From: Cacconaster sp045642485
Lineage (GTDB): Bacteria > Bacteroidota > Bacteroidia > Bacteroidales > UBA932
Assembly (NCBI GenBank): GCA_045642485.1
Contig: JAZUIV010000070.1
Coordinates: forward strand, 1-59,207
Length of the DNA stretch: 59,207 bases
Reading direction: 5' to 3'
In this document: one piece after another, positions 52,254 to 59,180 of the stretch
Layout of the letters: each line of letters starts with the position of its first letter
Numbering within the stretch: the stretch's first letter is position 1
The notes under the pieces: model-generated
Seen by the model: only the letters and a program-made list of their open reading frames with translations
Told to the model about the DNA's origin: nothing
The model's database searches: none
Translations under genes and position numbers: made by a program

Positions 52254-52372
52254 AAAGTAAAGAGGTTGAGAGCACGGGGCGGCTTAAACAGTACATCACC
52301 CGCTTTCTTTCAAAAAAAAACAGGGTATTATCTCTTTCGAAAAAATACCCTGTTGTAATAAAGCATCGAGAG
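52254..52372. repeat. About 119-bp repeat, copy 1
   Basis: Nearly identical to 58549-58665 in the same orientation (a handful of substitutions and two gaps). It carries GGTTGAGAG (52264-52272), whose complement CTCTCAACC lies at 52381-52389, so copy 1 can fold back over 126 bp. The minus strand contains a terminator hairpin (52321-52352). It is the left boundary of the accessory block. Confidence 0.8.
52312..52352 (-). terminator. Attenuator-like hairpin in repeat copy 1
   Basis: Minus strand CAGGGTATT (52352-52344) pairs with AATACCCTG (52329-52321), followed by nine T (52320-52312). It lies between the promoter at 52409-52439 and the 49-residue ORF, about 55 nt into the transcript. Confidence 0.7.
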
Positions 52373-52408
52373 CTTGCCACCTCTCAACCGCCATTCACAT
52401 TCATAATG

Positions 52409-52439
52409 CAAATGTAAAGATATATATGAAATCAACAAT
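52409..52439 (-). promoter_or_regulatory. Promoter of the attenuator/small-ORF unit
   Basis: Minus strand ATTG at 52439-52436 and TACATTTG at 52416-52409 with exact spacing. The leader starts with ATGAATGTGAATGGC, a six-codon frame ending in TGA at GGTTGA, so a short leader peptide overlaps the foldback arm. Confidence 0.65.
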
Positions 52440-52445
52440 ACTTGA

Positions 52446-52992
52446 ATGACAGAAAACGAAAAAAAACTTATCGAAGGCCTTATCAATCAGGACGAAAAGG
52501 TCACCAGAGGATTCTTTTACACTCTGCGCAATCCGATGTGAACAGTACGTGCTTGATATGTTCGGTATTCACAAGCCGATATCGGCACTGAAACATCTTG
52601 CAGAGGAAAAAGGATGGCTGACCGATGCCGGAGTGGCTATTGAAAATCTCGGAAAAATCCCGAAGCAATATGGTCTGACTGTGAAAACGTTCAAAGGCGA
52701 TCTCAAGGCTGTCTCAAAATCAATTGACGCCGGCCGCCAGATTCTTGTCGCCGTTGACGGGGGCGAACTTATCGGGAACCCCTTCGAGGAAAAATTGGAG
52801 GATGCTCTTGTGGGAGAAATTGCGGACCACTGCGTTGTAGTCCTGAACTATGACGCCGAAGAAGACAAGGTGATGCTGTTCGATCCGGCCTTCGGAGATA
52901 TCCCGTTGACCGTATCTTCCGGGACTTTCCTGGATGCCTGGGCGGATTCCGGAAATCATACGATTGAAATCAGTAATAAAAAGCTACGTTGA
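52446..52992 (+). pseudogene. Internally deleted copy of the sigma/C39 fusion gene
   Basis: Begins with ATG 52446 MTENEKKLIEGLINQDEK, matching the start of the intact gene that follows (MTREERRIINGLLNRD). After RNPM the frame hits TGA, and the other frame resumes at CEQYVLDMFGIHKP, which matches residues 208-221 of the intact protein. About 530 bp (sigma regions and the catalytic Cys204 equivalent) are missing, with a short shared sequence at the junction. The remaining protease half keeps DHCVVVLNYD and FDPAFG. It ends 1 nt before the intact gene, so it arose as a tandem duplicate. Confidence 0.8.
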
Positions 52993-52993
52993 T

Positions 52994-54064
52994 ATGACAA
53001 GAGAAGAGCGAAGAATCATAAATGGCCTTCTGAACAGGGACAACAAGATAACCAAGGTTTTCTTCTTCACGAAGTGCAGACCGATGTTTCACGGGATGAT
53101 ACATAAAGTTTTCAGAGATAATGCAGATTTTGAAGAACTTGTGAATGACTTTTATCTGTATCTGATGGAGAAGGATGGGAAACGGCTCCGTTCCTTCGGA
53201 AAAAACGATACAGAGGATAATGAGCAGGACACGGCATTTGCTCTGATCAAATGGATGAATACGACCGCGTTGAGATTTTTCTCTAAAATAGCCCAAAAAG
53301 AACAGGACATAGAGGAGCTGAAAATCATCGGGAAAGATAAAAATGGCGAAGCAGTTGAAATTGATGTCAAGGATGAGGGGTACAAGGACCCTTCCATTGG
53401 TATTGATGCCGACATCTATTTCAATATGATAACCCTCGAACGGGACAGGGAAGTCTTGAAGAAGTATTTTCTCGAAGGTCTGGAACCTGACGATATTTCC
53501 GAACAGCTTGGCGTCAGCAAGGCGAACCTGTACAATATCAAGAACAGGGCTTTGAGCAGATTGCAGCAGGCCGCCCGCCATGCAACAAGCGCCGAATCGT
53601 TGTGCTCTATCATCTGCGAGCAGTATGTACTTGATGTTTTCGAAATTCACAAGCCTCTTGAGGAGTTGCAGTCTTTATCAGAGGAAAAAGGATGGCTGAC
53701 AAAGACTGGTGTCACGCTGGAAAACATAGGAAGGCTCTGCAGGGAATCCGGCCTTTCCGTCATTCCCAAATCGGATGGGACTCTGCAAGATATAAGTTCT
53801 GCCTTAGAGGAAGGCCGACAGGTGATAATTGCCGTTGACGGTGGAGAATTGACAGGCAATCCACTGGAAGAGGGCATTGAAGATACCTTCGGCTGCCAGG
53901 TTTCAGACCACTGCGTGGTTGTTCTTGCTGTCGAAGAAAATTCCGTCACCCTGTATGACCCGGCCTTCGGGACTATGCCTCTTACCGTAAACAAAGAACA
54001 TCTCATCGATGCCTGGGCTGACTCGGGAAGGTATTACGTGACGATTTTTCCAATGGATGACTAA
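52994..54064 (+). CDS. Sigma-70-like factor fused to a C39-like cysteine-protease domain
   Basis: 356 residues from MTREERRIIN. Residues 1-100 resemble sigma region 2 (DFEELVNDFYLYLMEKDGK, ALIKWMNTTALRFFSK). Residues 150-196 are a region 4 helix-turn-helix (YFLEGLEPDDISEQLGVS, NLYNIKNRALSRLQQ). Residues 203-350 are a papain-like C39 domain of the kind with DCAVACQ near its start: here LCSIICEQYVLDVFEIHK, Cys204, with DHCVVVLAV (His306) and YDPAFG (Asp322), so the triad looks complete. No signal peptide; cytoplasmic. The HAD gene follows 2 nt on. It may be a protease-regulated transcription factor, which is inference. Confidence 0.75.
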   Translation: MTREERRIINGLLNRDNKITKVFFFTKCRPMFHGMIHKVFRDNADFEELVNDFYLYLMEKDGKRLRSFGKNDTEDNEQDTAFALIKWMNTTALRFFSKIAQKEQDIEELKIIGKDKNGEAVEIDVKDEGYKDPSIGIDADIYFNMITLERDREVLKKYFLEGLEPDDISEQLGVSKANLYNIKNRALSRLQQAARHATSAESLCSIICEQYVLDVFEIHKPLEELQSLSEEKGWLTKTGVTLENIGRLCRESGLSVIPKSDGTLQDISSALEEGRQVIIAVDGGELTGNPLEEGIEDTFGCQVSDHCVVVLAVEENSVTLYDPAFGTMPLTVNKEHLIDAWADSGRYYVTIFPMDD

Positions 54065-54066
54065 AA

Positions 54067-54522
54067 TTGAAAAAGGTTATCTTTCTTGATTTTGACGGGG
54101 TGCTGACCTCGGATGCAAACACACTCCAGTGCCGTTTGGAGCATAAGCCGAAAAACCCTTACGGTCTTGACTGGTTCGACCCCGAGTGCCTGTCCGCCCT
54201 GCAAAGGATTGTAGACAGGACCGGTGCGCTCATTGTCGTGTCATCATCCTGGAGGGAACTCGGACGCGACTGCCTTCTCCGCCTCTGGGATGAGTTGGAT
54301 ATGCCGGGTGAACTTTATGGAACAACCCCTGTTTGGGTTCTCACCAAAAAAGAGGCTATTGAGCAGTGGCTCAAGGACAACGAATGGGGCCGGTACGTGA
54401 TTCTGGATGATGCGGATCTGGGAATGGAGCATTCCTATCGGACAAACAAGGCGACGGGCCTGACATCTGCCGATGCCGACCGCATCATAGAAATGTTGAA
54501 CCAGAGCCAAAACAAGAAATGA
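54067..54522 (+). CDS. HAD-superfamily protein of the RNA-repair (SAK) type
   Basis: 151 residues from a TTG at 54067, 2 nt after the sigma/C39 gene. HAD motif I VIFLDFDGVLTS with the two Asp, motif II VVSSSWRELGRD, then TPVWVLTKKEAIEQWLKDN and YVILDDADLGM (motif IV acidic pair). This pattern fits the small HAD domain found in Swiss-army-knife RNA-repair proteins. Phosphatase activity on RNA ends or nucleotides is likely by family; the target is unknown. Its stop overlaps the ATG of the phosphoesterase remnant (ATGA). Confidence 0.75.
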   Translation: MKKVIFLDFDGVLTSDANTLQCRLEHKPKNPYGLDWFDPECLSALQRIVDRTGALIVVSSSWRELGRDCLLRLWDELDMPGELYGTTPVWVLTKKEAIEQWLKDNEWGRYVILDDADLGMEHSYRTNKATGLTSADADRIIEMLNQSQNKK

Positions 54523-54599
54523 AGATACAATACGCAAGGGACCTGCATTTGGAGTTCGGGATGAATCTCGTAATATATTGGAGCGATGCTTATGTTTAA
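54519..54599 (+). pseudogene. Remnant of a calcineurin-like metallophosphoesterase gene
   Basis: 26 codons, MKIQYARDLHLEFGMN and then unrelated residues to a TAA. The first 13 residues match the beginning of metallophosphoesterases of Bacteroidota, with the metal motif DLH. The ATGA overlap with the HAD stop shows the original coupled order. The rest of the gene (over 200 codons) is gone. Confidence 0.6.
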
Positions 54600-54656
54600 G
54601 GCCCTGCCATTCAGGGTTTTGAAATGTATTTTTTATATTTTAAAAAATATCGTACA

Positions 54657-54815
54657 ATGGCGAAACTTATACCGGAAACACCTGTTTTGTATGACGAAGA
54701 CGCATACAGGTTCGAAATGGCCGCACATAATGTCAAGCCGTTGCCGAAGACTGCCCAGAAAAGAATCAAGGAAGCATACGACAAATTATCAAAGATGGTG
54801 AAAATCGATTTGTAA
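54657..54815 (+). CDS. Small conserved-looking protein, 52 residues
   Basis: From ATG 54657: MAKLIPETPVLYDEDAYRFE, then a basic helix (LPKTAQKRIKEAYDKLSKMV). No recognised family; the composition (Lys-rich, one amphipathic helix) resembles small accessory proteins of Bacteroides mobile elements. It is 8 nt before the next ORF in the same direction. Coding status is a judgement from codon pattern and spacing. Confidence 0.45.
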   Translation: MAKLIPETPVLYDEDAYRFEMAAHNVKPLPKTAQKRIKEAYDKLSKMVKIDL

Positions 54816-54823
54816 CAATTTTT

Positions 54824-55045
54824 ATGGATACCTGGCATTATATATTACAACAGTGCTGTACGGCATCTTGCCCGGGAAGAGATGATGGCAAATGCCCGTT
54901 CAGGAACAAGAAGTACAGGAAGGGTGAATGTAAAATCATTCAAACGTATATTGACGACCATGACCTTCACTTGCAACTTCTCGCCGACTCTTGTGACATC
55001 GATTACGAGTCAGACCCACTGGGCTGGCTCGAGTATATGATATAG
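54824..55045 (+). CDS. Small cysteine-rich protein, 73 residues
   Basis: Starts MDTWHYILQQCCTASCPG and contains seven Cys (CCTASCPGRDDGKCPF, GECK, ADSC), then an acidic tail ending GWLEYMI. Two CxxxC/CxxxxxC-like pairs could bind a metal. No known family. Same direction and close to its neighbours, so probably part of one cargo operon. Confidence 0.45.
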   Translation: MDTWHYILQQCCTASCPGRDDGKCPFRNKKYRKGECKIIQTYIDDHDLHLQLLADSCDIDYESDPLGWLEYMI

Positions 55046-55064
55046 AGTTCCTTGCGGTCTTATT

Positions 55065-55256
55065 ATGACAAAGATTGAAACCAGAGAACAATATGAATGG
55101 GCGCTCGGCAGGATTGAAGCATTGGTAATTTACGTCACCGAAGAGATGCCTGACAATGAACCCGGGAAGATGGAATATTGCCTTCTTTCCAATCTTGTCG
55201 CCGATTACTCTGATGAGCATTTCGATTTGACGGACAAGCCTGCTGTTTCAATTTAG
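55065..55256 (+). pseudogene. HigA-like antitoxin N-terminal fragment
   Basis: 63 residues: MTKIETREQYEWALGRIEAL, then YCLLSNLVADYSDEHFDL. This is the N-terminal helical part of HigA/XRE-type antitoxins of Bacteroides. The family continues into a helix-turn-helix, but here a stop follows DKPAVSI, so the DNA-binding part is absent. No toxin gene is next to it. It may be a short functional variant; decay is more likely. Confidence 0.55.
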
Positions 55257-55263
55257 CGAATAA

Positions 55264-55374
55264 ATTATTGTTGTTTTCCACGGAAAGGAAGAATATTGTT
55301 TTTCTCTTTTTATAATCAACGGCGAGCTTGGACCAGATGAAAAGGAAGTTCCCGCGAAAATCGTATTGACTTAA
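55264..55374 (+). pseudogene. Possible gene fragment without start codon
   Basis: A 36-codon frame, VFHGKEEYCFSLFIINGELG and onward, ends in TAA but has no ATG, GTG or TTG. Its amino-acid composition looks coding. Too short to assign; it may be the 3' end of a lost gene. Confidence 0.3.
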
Positions 55375-55417
55375 TAGGTGTATAGCGGAAAGTCTATATT
55401 ATAGCGTTTTTACAAAG

Positions 55418-55451
55418 AAATCGCCATTGTATCAATCTACAGCGGCGATTT
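55418..55451. terminator. Hairpin between fragment and resolvase
   Basis: AAATCGCC (55418-55425) pairs perfectly with GGCGATTT (55444-55451) and TTTC follows on either strand. It lies 21 nt below the resolvase stop and could terminate both directions. Confidence 0.6.
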
Positions 55452-55472
55452 TCTATATGGAGCAGGGAAGAT

Positions 55473-56030
55473 TTATCCCTTTCTGGCTCTTAAGTATAAG
55501 TACAACGTTGCGCGACTGATTCCGGTGGCTTCAAGGATATCCTTAATCGGGATGTCTTTGGCATCGTACATCGCAAGAGCCTGCTGTATCTTCTTCTCAT
55601 CAGTCTTGGGTCTGCCACCCAGGCGGCCCCTGGCACGGGCTGCAGCAAGGCCGTCCCTTGTCCGTTCGTGGGTCAGGTCGCGCTCGAACTGGCTGATGCC
55701 GGCACTGATGGTGAACAGCAGCTTGCCGTGTGGGGTAGTGGTATCGAGCCAGGATTCCTTTAGTGACTTGACGTCAGCTCCGCAGCCGTTGATTCTTTCT
55801 ACCAGTTCGAACAAGTCCTTGGTGGAACGGCTCAGCCTTGTCAGCTCGCAGACGATGACCGTGTCCCCGTCACGCAGCGCTTCAAGCATCCTGTTCAGTT
55901 CCGGACGCTCCTTATTGGTACCGGTGACCTTTTCCTGATATATTCTCTCACAACCGTTCTTTGTCAGGGCATCCAGCTGCCAGTCCAGATTCTGGTCAGC
56001 GGTGGAGCAACGTGCATATCCTATCAGCAT
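55473..56030 (-). CDS. Serine recombinase (resolvase/invertase family)
   Basis: 185 residues. N-terminal catalytic domain with Ser9 in GYARCSTADQNLDWQL, Arg-rich site LTRLSRSTKD and the extended helix (ISAGISQFERDLTHERTRDG). C-terminal helix-turn-helix: KDIPIKDILEATGISRATLYLY. It cuts and rejoins DNA at short crossover sites, so it could resolve or invert segments of this accessory block. It precedes the RhuM-family pseudogene by 12 nt in the same direction, which suggests joint transcription. Confidence 0.93.
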   Translation of the reverse strand: MLIGYARCSTADQNLDWQLDALTKNGCERIYQEKVTGTNKERPELNRMLEALRDGDTVIVCELTRLSRSTKDLFELVERINGCGADVKSLKESWLDTTTPHGKLLFTISAGISQFERDLTHERTRDGLAAARARGRLGGRPKTDEKKIQQALAMYDAKDIPIKDILEATGISRATLYLYLRARKG

Positions 56031-56042
56031 AGCTCGTGGTGT

Positions 56043-56576
56043 TTATTTGTTGCTTGTATTTATGAGGTTGACGACAACCTTGACCATCATGTCCATCTCC
56101 TCGGTTTTGCTTTCGGCAATCATCAGTGTGAGTGCCACAAGTGCGTTGTCAGCTATTCTCTTGCTTCCGTCGGCGGCATAGCCCTTGATGAGGTATTCCT
56201 TCAGGACAGAGTTGGCCCAGATTCGGAACTGGGTGCCACGCCTGGACTTGACTCGGTATCCGACTGAAATAATCACATCAAGGTTGTAATATGTCACTTC
56301 GTGCGTCTGTGTCTTCCCCTCTATGACACCATGTCGGGTGGTTGTCAAGTAATCCTTGACTACCACTTCTTTCTCCAATTCTCCCTCTTTGAAAATATTT
56401 GTGATGTGAAAACTTACGTTCTGCTTGGTTGTCTCAAACAACATTGCCATCTGAGCCTGTGTCAACCATACTGTTTCGTTTTAAAGTTTAACGTCCAGAT
56501 TAGTCTGACCGTCCGGAGTCTGATACAGGACGATTCCGCCGATTCCTTCTTCTTCAATGATGATGTCTCTTCCCAT
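56043..56576 (-). pseudogene. RhuM-family (virulence-associated) gene with premature stop
   Basis: ATG at 56576 begins MGRDIIIEEEGIGGIVLYQ; after LDVKL a TAA (56483-56481) replaces the usual Glu codon of LENETVWL. Downstream, in the same frame, QAQMAMLFETTKQNVSFHI and NLDVIISVGYRVKSRRGTQF are typical RhuM sequence. The protein ends after about 170 codons, shorter than the full family. A TTG at 56465 could restart translation, so some product is possible. RhuM is of unknown biochemical function. Confidence 0.75.
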
Positions 56577-56622
56577 TTCTATTTCAGCGTGTCAAAAAAG
56601 ATAAAATCAATGGTTTTATTGC

Positions 56623-56645
56623 ATCGAAATAGCACCTATTTCGAT
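56623..56645. promoter_or_regulatory. Perfect 23-bp palindrome upstream of RhuM gene
   Basis: ATCGAAATAG-cac-CTATTTCGAT, with an overlapping second inverted repeat AATAGCAC / GTGCTATT (56628-56635, 56655-56662). It lies 47 nt above the ATG 56576. A dimeric repressor operator or recombination site is plausible. Confidence 0.5.
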
Positions 56646-56747
56646 AGGAAACAAGTGCTATTCTGATTTGTCTATATAACGGTGGTTATTTGGACCCAAC
56701 AGACATGGTTAGGCAGGCGTGATAAAATTACGTTTGGCTCATCCACT

Positions 56748-56831
56748 TTTTGTACAGAAACTGTTCTTTTCCTGTACAAAATGGCTTCAAAGGCCTGTTT
56801 GGTACCAGATCAGCCCTTTTCCGGTACAAAA
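56748..56831. repeat. Tandem pair of inverted repeats around GTAC
   Basis: Unit 1: TTTTGTACA (56748-56756) and TGTACAAAA (56773-56781), perfect. Unit 2: TTTGGTACC (56798-56806) and GGTACAAAA (56823-56831), one mismatch. The units also align as direct repeats 50 bp apart. The remaining 56577-57065 contains no supported gene. Confidence 0.55.
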
Positions 56832-57065
56832 AAGCAAGGTGATAACGCGTTGATAGTTGCTGCAGAAAACATACTCGGCTAGAGGAATGTTATAGATCCT
56901 GTTTGAAGCCATTGATATAGTTCCGCATCAAGGTGGCATTGATGCCTATCCTCTTTGCAAATTCGGATACAATTTGTACACAGGCAGACACTGAATTTTA
57001 AGTTTTATGCACTCATATGTATAGATATTTTTCAATTTTGTGCACTTTGTTTCGTGGAATTTTAG

Positions 57066-57073
57066 TAATTTTG
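57066..57073 (+). promoter_or_regulatory. -7 box TAATTTTG of the AAA/DUF4143 gene
   Basis: TAATTTTG with TTTG 20 nt upstream (57046-57049). The leader to ATG 57091 is about 12 nt. Confidence 0.55.
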
Positions 57074-57090
57074 TGCATAAGCTAAATGTT

Positions 57091-58380
57091 ATGGCAGATT
57101 TCTTAACAATTCTTTCAGATCAAAAAGAGGAGCTTCAGAGGGTGACCTCATACGCAAAAGTCTCCAGAATAGAAGAGTCTTTCCTAAATCTCAAAAGCAA
57201 TCTGGCACAAGTAGTTATAGGTGTCCGTCGAAGCGGTAAATCCACAATCTGCCAGAAGTCTATTCTCAATTCCGGATTGCCTTTCGGATATGTCAACTTT
57301 GATGATGAGCGTCTGGAAGAGATCACGGCAAATGATTTTGACTCTATTCTCAAAGTGCTTTATCGTCTGAATGGAGATTTCAATATCCTGTTTTTGGACG
57401 AGGCTCAGGATGTCAAGGGATGGCATCTATTTTTGAACAGAATGCTCAGGAGTGGATTAAAGGTGGTCTTGACAGGGTCAAATGCCAATCTGCTCAGCAG
57501 CGAGCTTACGACATACCTGACCGGACGATACAATGAAATATCGCTATATCCTTTTTCCTTTGTTGAGTATTGTCAGGCCGAAAACGTCAATCTGAGCTCT
57601 CAGAGTACAAAAAGCCAGGCTCTGCGTCTGAAGGCGTTGGACGAGTATATGGCTTGCGGAGGTCTTCCTGAAGTAATTGTGAACGGGGAGGGCAAGGGTT
57701 ATGCGATGTCGCTCCTCAATGCTATCATTACGAAAGACATCAAGAAACGTCATAATATAAGATATATAGAGACGCTGCAGGAAATCGCGAACAATGTTCT
57801 GGATAAATATTGCCAGGAGATATCGTTCAACGATATTGCCAGGGAGTTTTCCCTAAAGTCAGTTCATACAGCCAAGAAATACGTTTCATATCTTGAGGAG
57901 GCATTCTTAATCAGAATCATCCATAAGTATTCATTCAAAAGCAGCGAGCGCACCAAGAACAGGAAAGTTTATGCTGTTGACCTTGCGTTCGCGACAAACA
58001 GAACTGATCTTCTGACTACCGAGAATATCGGATGGCGATTGGAGAACATCGTCCTTCTCGAACTTTTGAGGCGCACCGATAAGAATTTCCAGAACATATT
58101 CTACATCAAGAAAGAAAGGCAGTTTGAGGTTGACTTTATTGTATGTGAGAAGAATAAGGCCATTGAGTTGATACAGGTCGCACATCACATCGGTGACCCT
58201 GCATCCAAATTGTACAAACGCGAAGTCGGTGGCCTGGTCAAGGGTTCAAAGTATGCCAAGTGTTCAAAACTAACCCTGATTGTAATGGAAGGAGAACGTC
58301 AGACCATCAATGAGGGTGGACGAACCATAGAAATCATCCCTGCATCCGAGTGGCTCTGCAATGGCAAAAACTACAGATAA
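57091..58380 (+). CDS. AAA ATPase with DUF4143 domain
   Basis: 429 residues from MADFLTILSDQKEELQ; 17 codons upstream are open but include the -7 box. Walker A GVRRSGKSTICQ, Walker B ILFLDEAQDVKG, sensor TGSNANLLSSE and YPFSFVEYC are the AAA_14 pattern. The C-terminal domain (YAVDLAFAT, GWRLENIVLLELLRR, FEVDFIVCEKNKAIELIQV) is DUF4143, related to restriction-endonuclease folds. The family is common in Bacteroides accessory regions; its biological role is not established. No partner gene is adjacent. Confidence 0.9.
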   Translation: MADFLTILSDQKEELQRVTSYAKVSRIEESFLNLKSNLAQVVIGVRRSGKSTICQKSILNSGLPFGYVNFDDERLEEITANDFDSILKVLYRLNGDFNILFLDEAQDVKGWHLFLNRMLRSGLKVVLTGSNANLLSSELTTYLTGRYNEISLYPFSFVEYCQAENVNLSSQSTKSQALRLKALDEYMACGGLPEVIVNGEGKGYAMSLLNAIITKDIKKRHNIRYIETLQEIANNVLDKYCQEISFNDIAREFSLKSVHTAKKYVSYLEEAFLIRIIHKYSFKSSERTKNRKVYAVDLAFATNRTDLLTTENIGWRLENIVLLELLRRTDKNFQNIFYIKKERQFEVDFIVCEKNKAIELIQVAHHIGDPASKLYKREVGGLVKGSKYAKCSKLTLIVMEGERQTINEGGRTIEIIPASEWLCNGKNYR

Positions 58381-58548
58381 TATATGAACCCCCTACAACC
58401 AGGTGTCCGAACCAACCCCAATCAGTTGGGGTAAAAACGAACCTCGGTATGCGAATGCAAAAGATTCTGTTTGCTTCACTTCTTCCCAAAAAGTGCAACA
58501 TCTTCGCAAATCCGGAAGAAATTCATATCTTGTGTATTGATTTTAATC

Positions 58549-58665
58549 AAAGTAAAGAGGTTGAGAGCACGGGGCGGCTTAAACAGTACATCACCCGCTT
58601 CCTTTCAAAAAAACAGGGCATCATTTCTTTCGAAAAAATACCCTGTTGTAATGAAGCGTCGAGAG
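58549..58665. repeat. About 117-bp repeat, copy 2
   Basis: Direct repeat of 52254-52372. The minus strand keeps the terminator-like hairpin (CAGGGTATT / GCATCA-type arms, T-run at 58613-58607), but one pair is lost and the promoter of copy 1 is absent. The truncated hipA reads into it. A separate hairpin ACCCCAA-tcag-TTGGGGT lies at 58415-58432, below the ATPase gene. Confidence 0.8.
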
Positions 58666-59052
58666 ACTTCTCACCTGACGGCCGTCATCCTCTATTTCCG
58701 GAAAGAATTCGAGCGCTCCGATGCCCCTGCGGCCGATGTAAGCCAACTTGAGCAGCGGATTGCACTCTTTAGGGTCGATGTTATTTTCTTTCGCCCATTT
58801 GTCGAACACTGTACTACCCCAGTTGTCAGGCAGTGAATCGGCCAAAAAGGGTGGCAGACCGTGATACTTGTCTGAGATGTTGCCGAACAAAGGTGCGAGG
58901 GTTTTGACCGGCTTTGTCGGCAACAGGTTGTACGGCTGCTTGAAGTAATCCTCCGAGAACTGGAACGTGGCCACACGGCCGTATTCGTCCCAGGTCAACT
59001 GTCCTATGTCTGCGCCCCACAGGTGCACATTTATTTTCAGTGGCGCTGTCAT
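58621..59052 (-). pseudogene. HipA N-terminal fragment, truncated at repeat copy 2
   Basis: 143 codons from ATG 59052. GRVATFQFSEDYFKQPYNLL, LFGNISDKYHGLPPFLADSL, PDNWGSTVFDKWAKENN and LAYIGRRGIGALEF are the N-terminal region of HipA kinases, which phosphorylate glutamyl-tRNA synthetase. Homology stops near 58676, and the last residues (SLSTLHYNRVFFRKK) are encoded by the repeat. The kinase half is not found on the other side of it, so the gene is broken. A naturally short HipS-like protein is less likely because the break is at the repeat. Confidence 0.75.
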
Positions 59053-59143
59053 ACCTTTCTAAGTCTTCTGAGTTTTTCAAACTTTTGTACTAAAAATTCA
59101 TAATTCGCTGAAAATAAATCACAAAACCGTTGCATCTCTCGTT

Positions 59144-59171
59144 ATTTATTAGTACATTTGTGTTAATAAAT
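59144..59171. promoter_or_regulatory. Inverted repeat surrounding a -7 box at the right edge
   Basis: ATTTATTA (59144-59151) and TAATAAAT (59164-59171) flank TACATTTG (59153-59160), an exact -7 box for the gene starting at 59181. Repressor binding there would cover the promoter. Confidence 0.55.
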
Positions 59172-59180
59172 ACAGCGGCA

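Noticed and set aside
52110..52358. Plus-strand frames sharing KVKRLRARGGLNSTSP at 52110-52358 and 58471-58836
   Set aside because: The similarity comes from the repeated DNA; the frames diverge outside it and cross a terminator hairpin.
52254..52389. Repeat as an integron attC site
   Set aside because: The arms GGTTGAGAG/CTCTCAACC do not fit the RYYYAAC/GTTRRRY core and no integron integrase is present.
58415..58432. Hairpin after the AAA/DUF4143 gene as terminator
   Set aside because: A 7-bp stem followed by A residues on the plus strand, not T; it is only a hairpin.
52446..58665. Insertion sequence or transposon with transposase
   Set aside because: No DDE or HUH transposase seen; only a serine resolvase. 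The block is better described as a cassette flanked by direct repeats.
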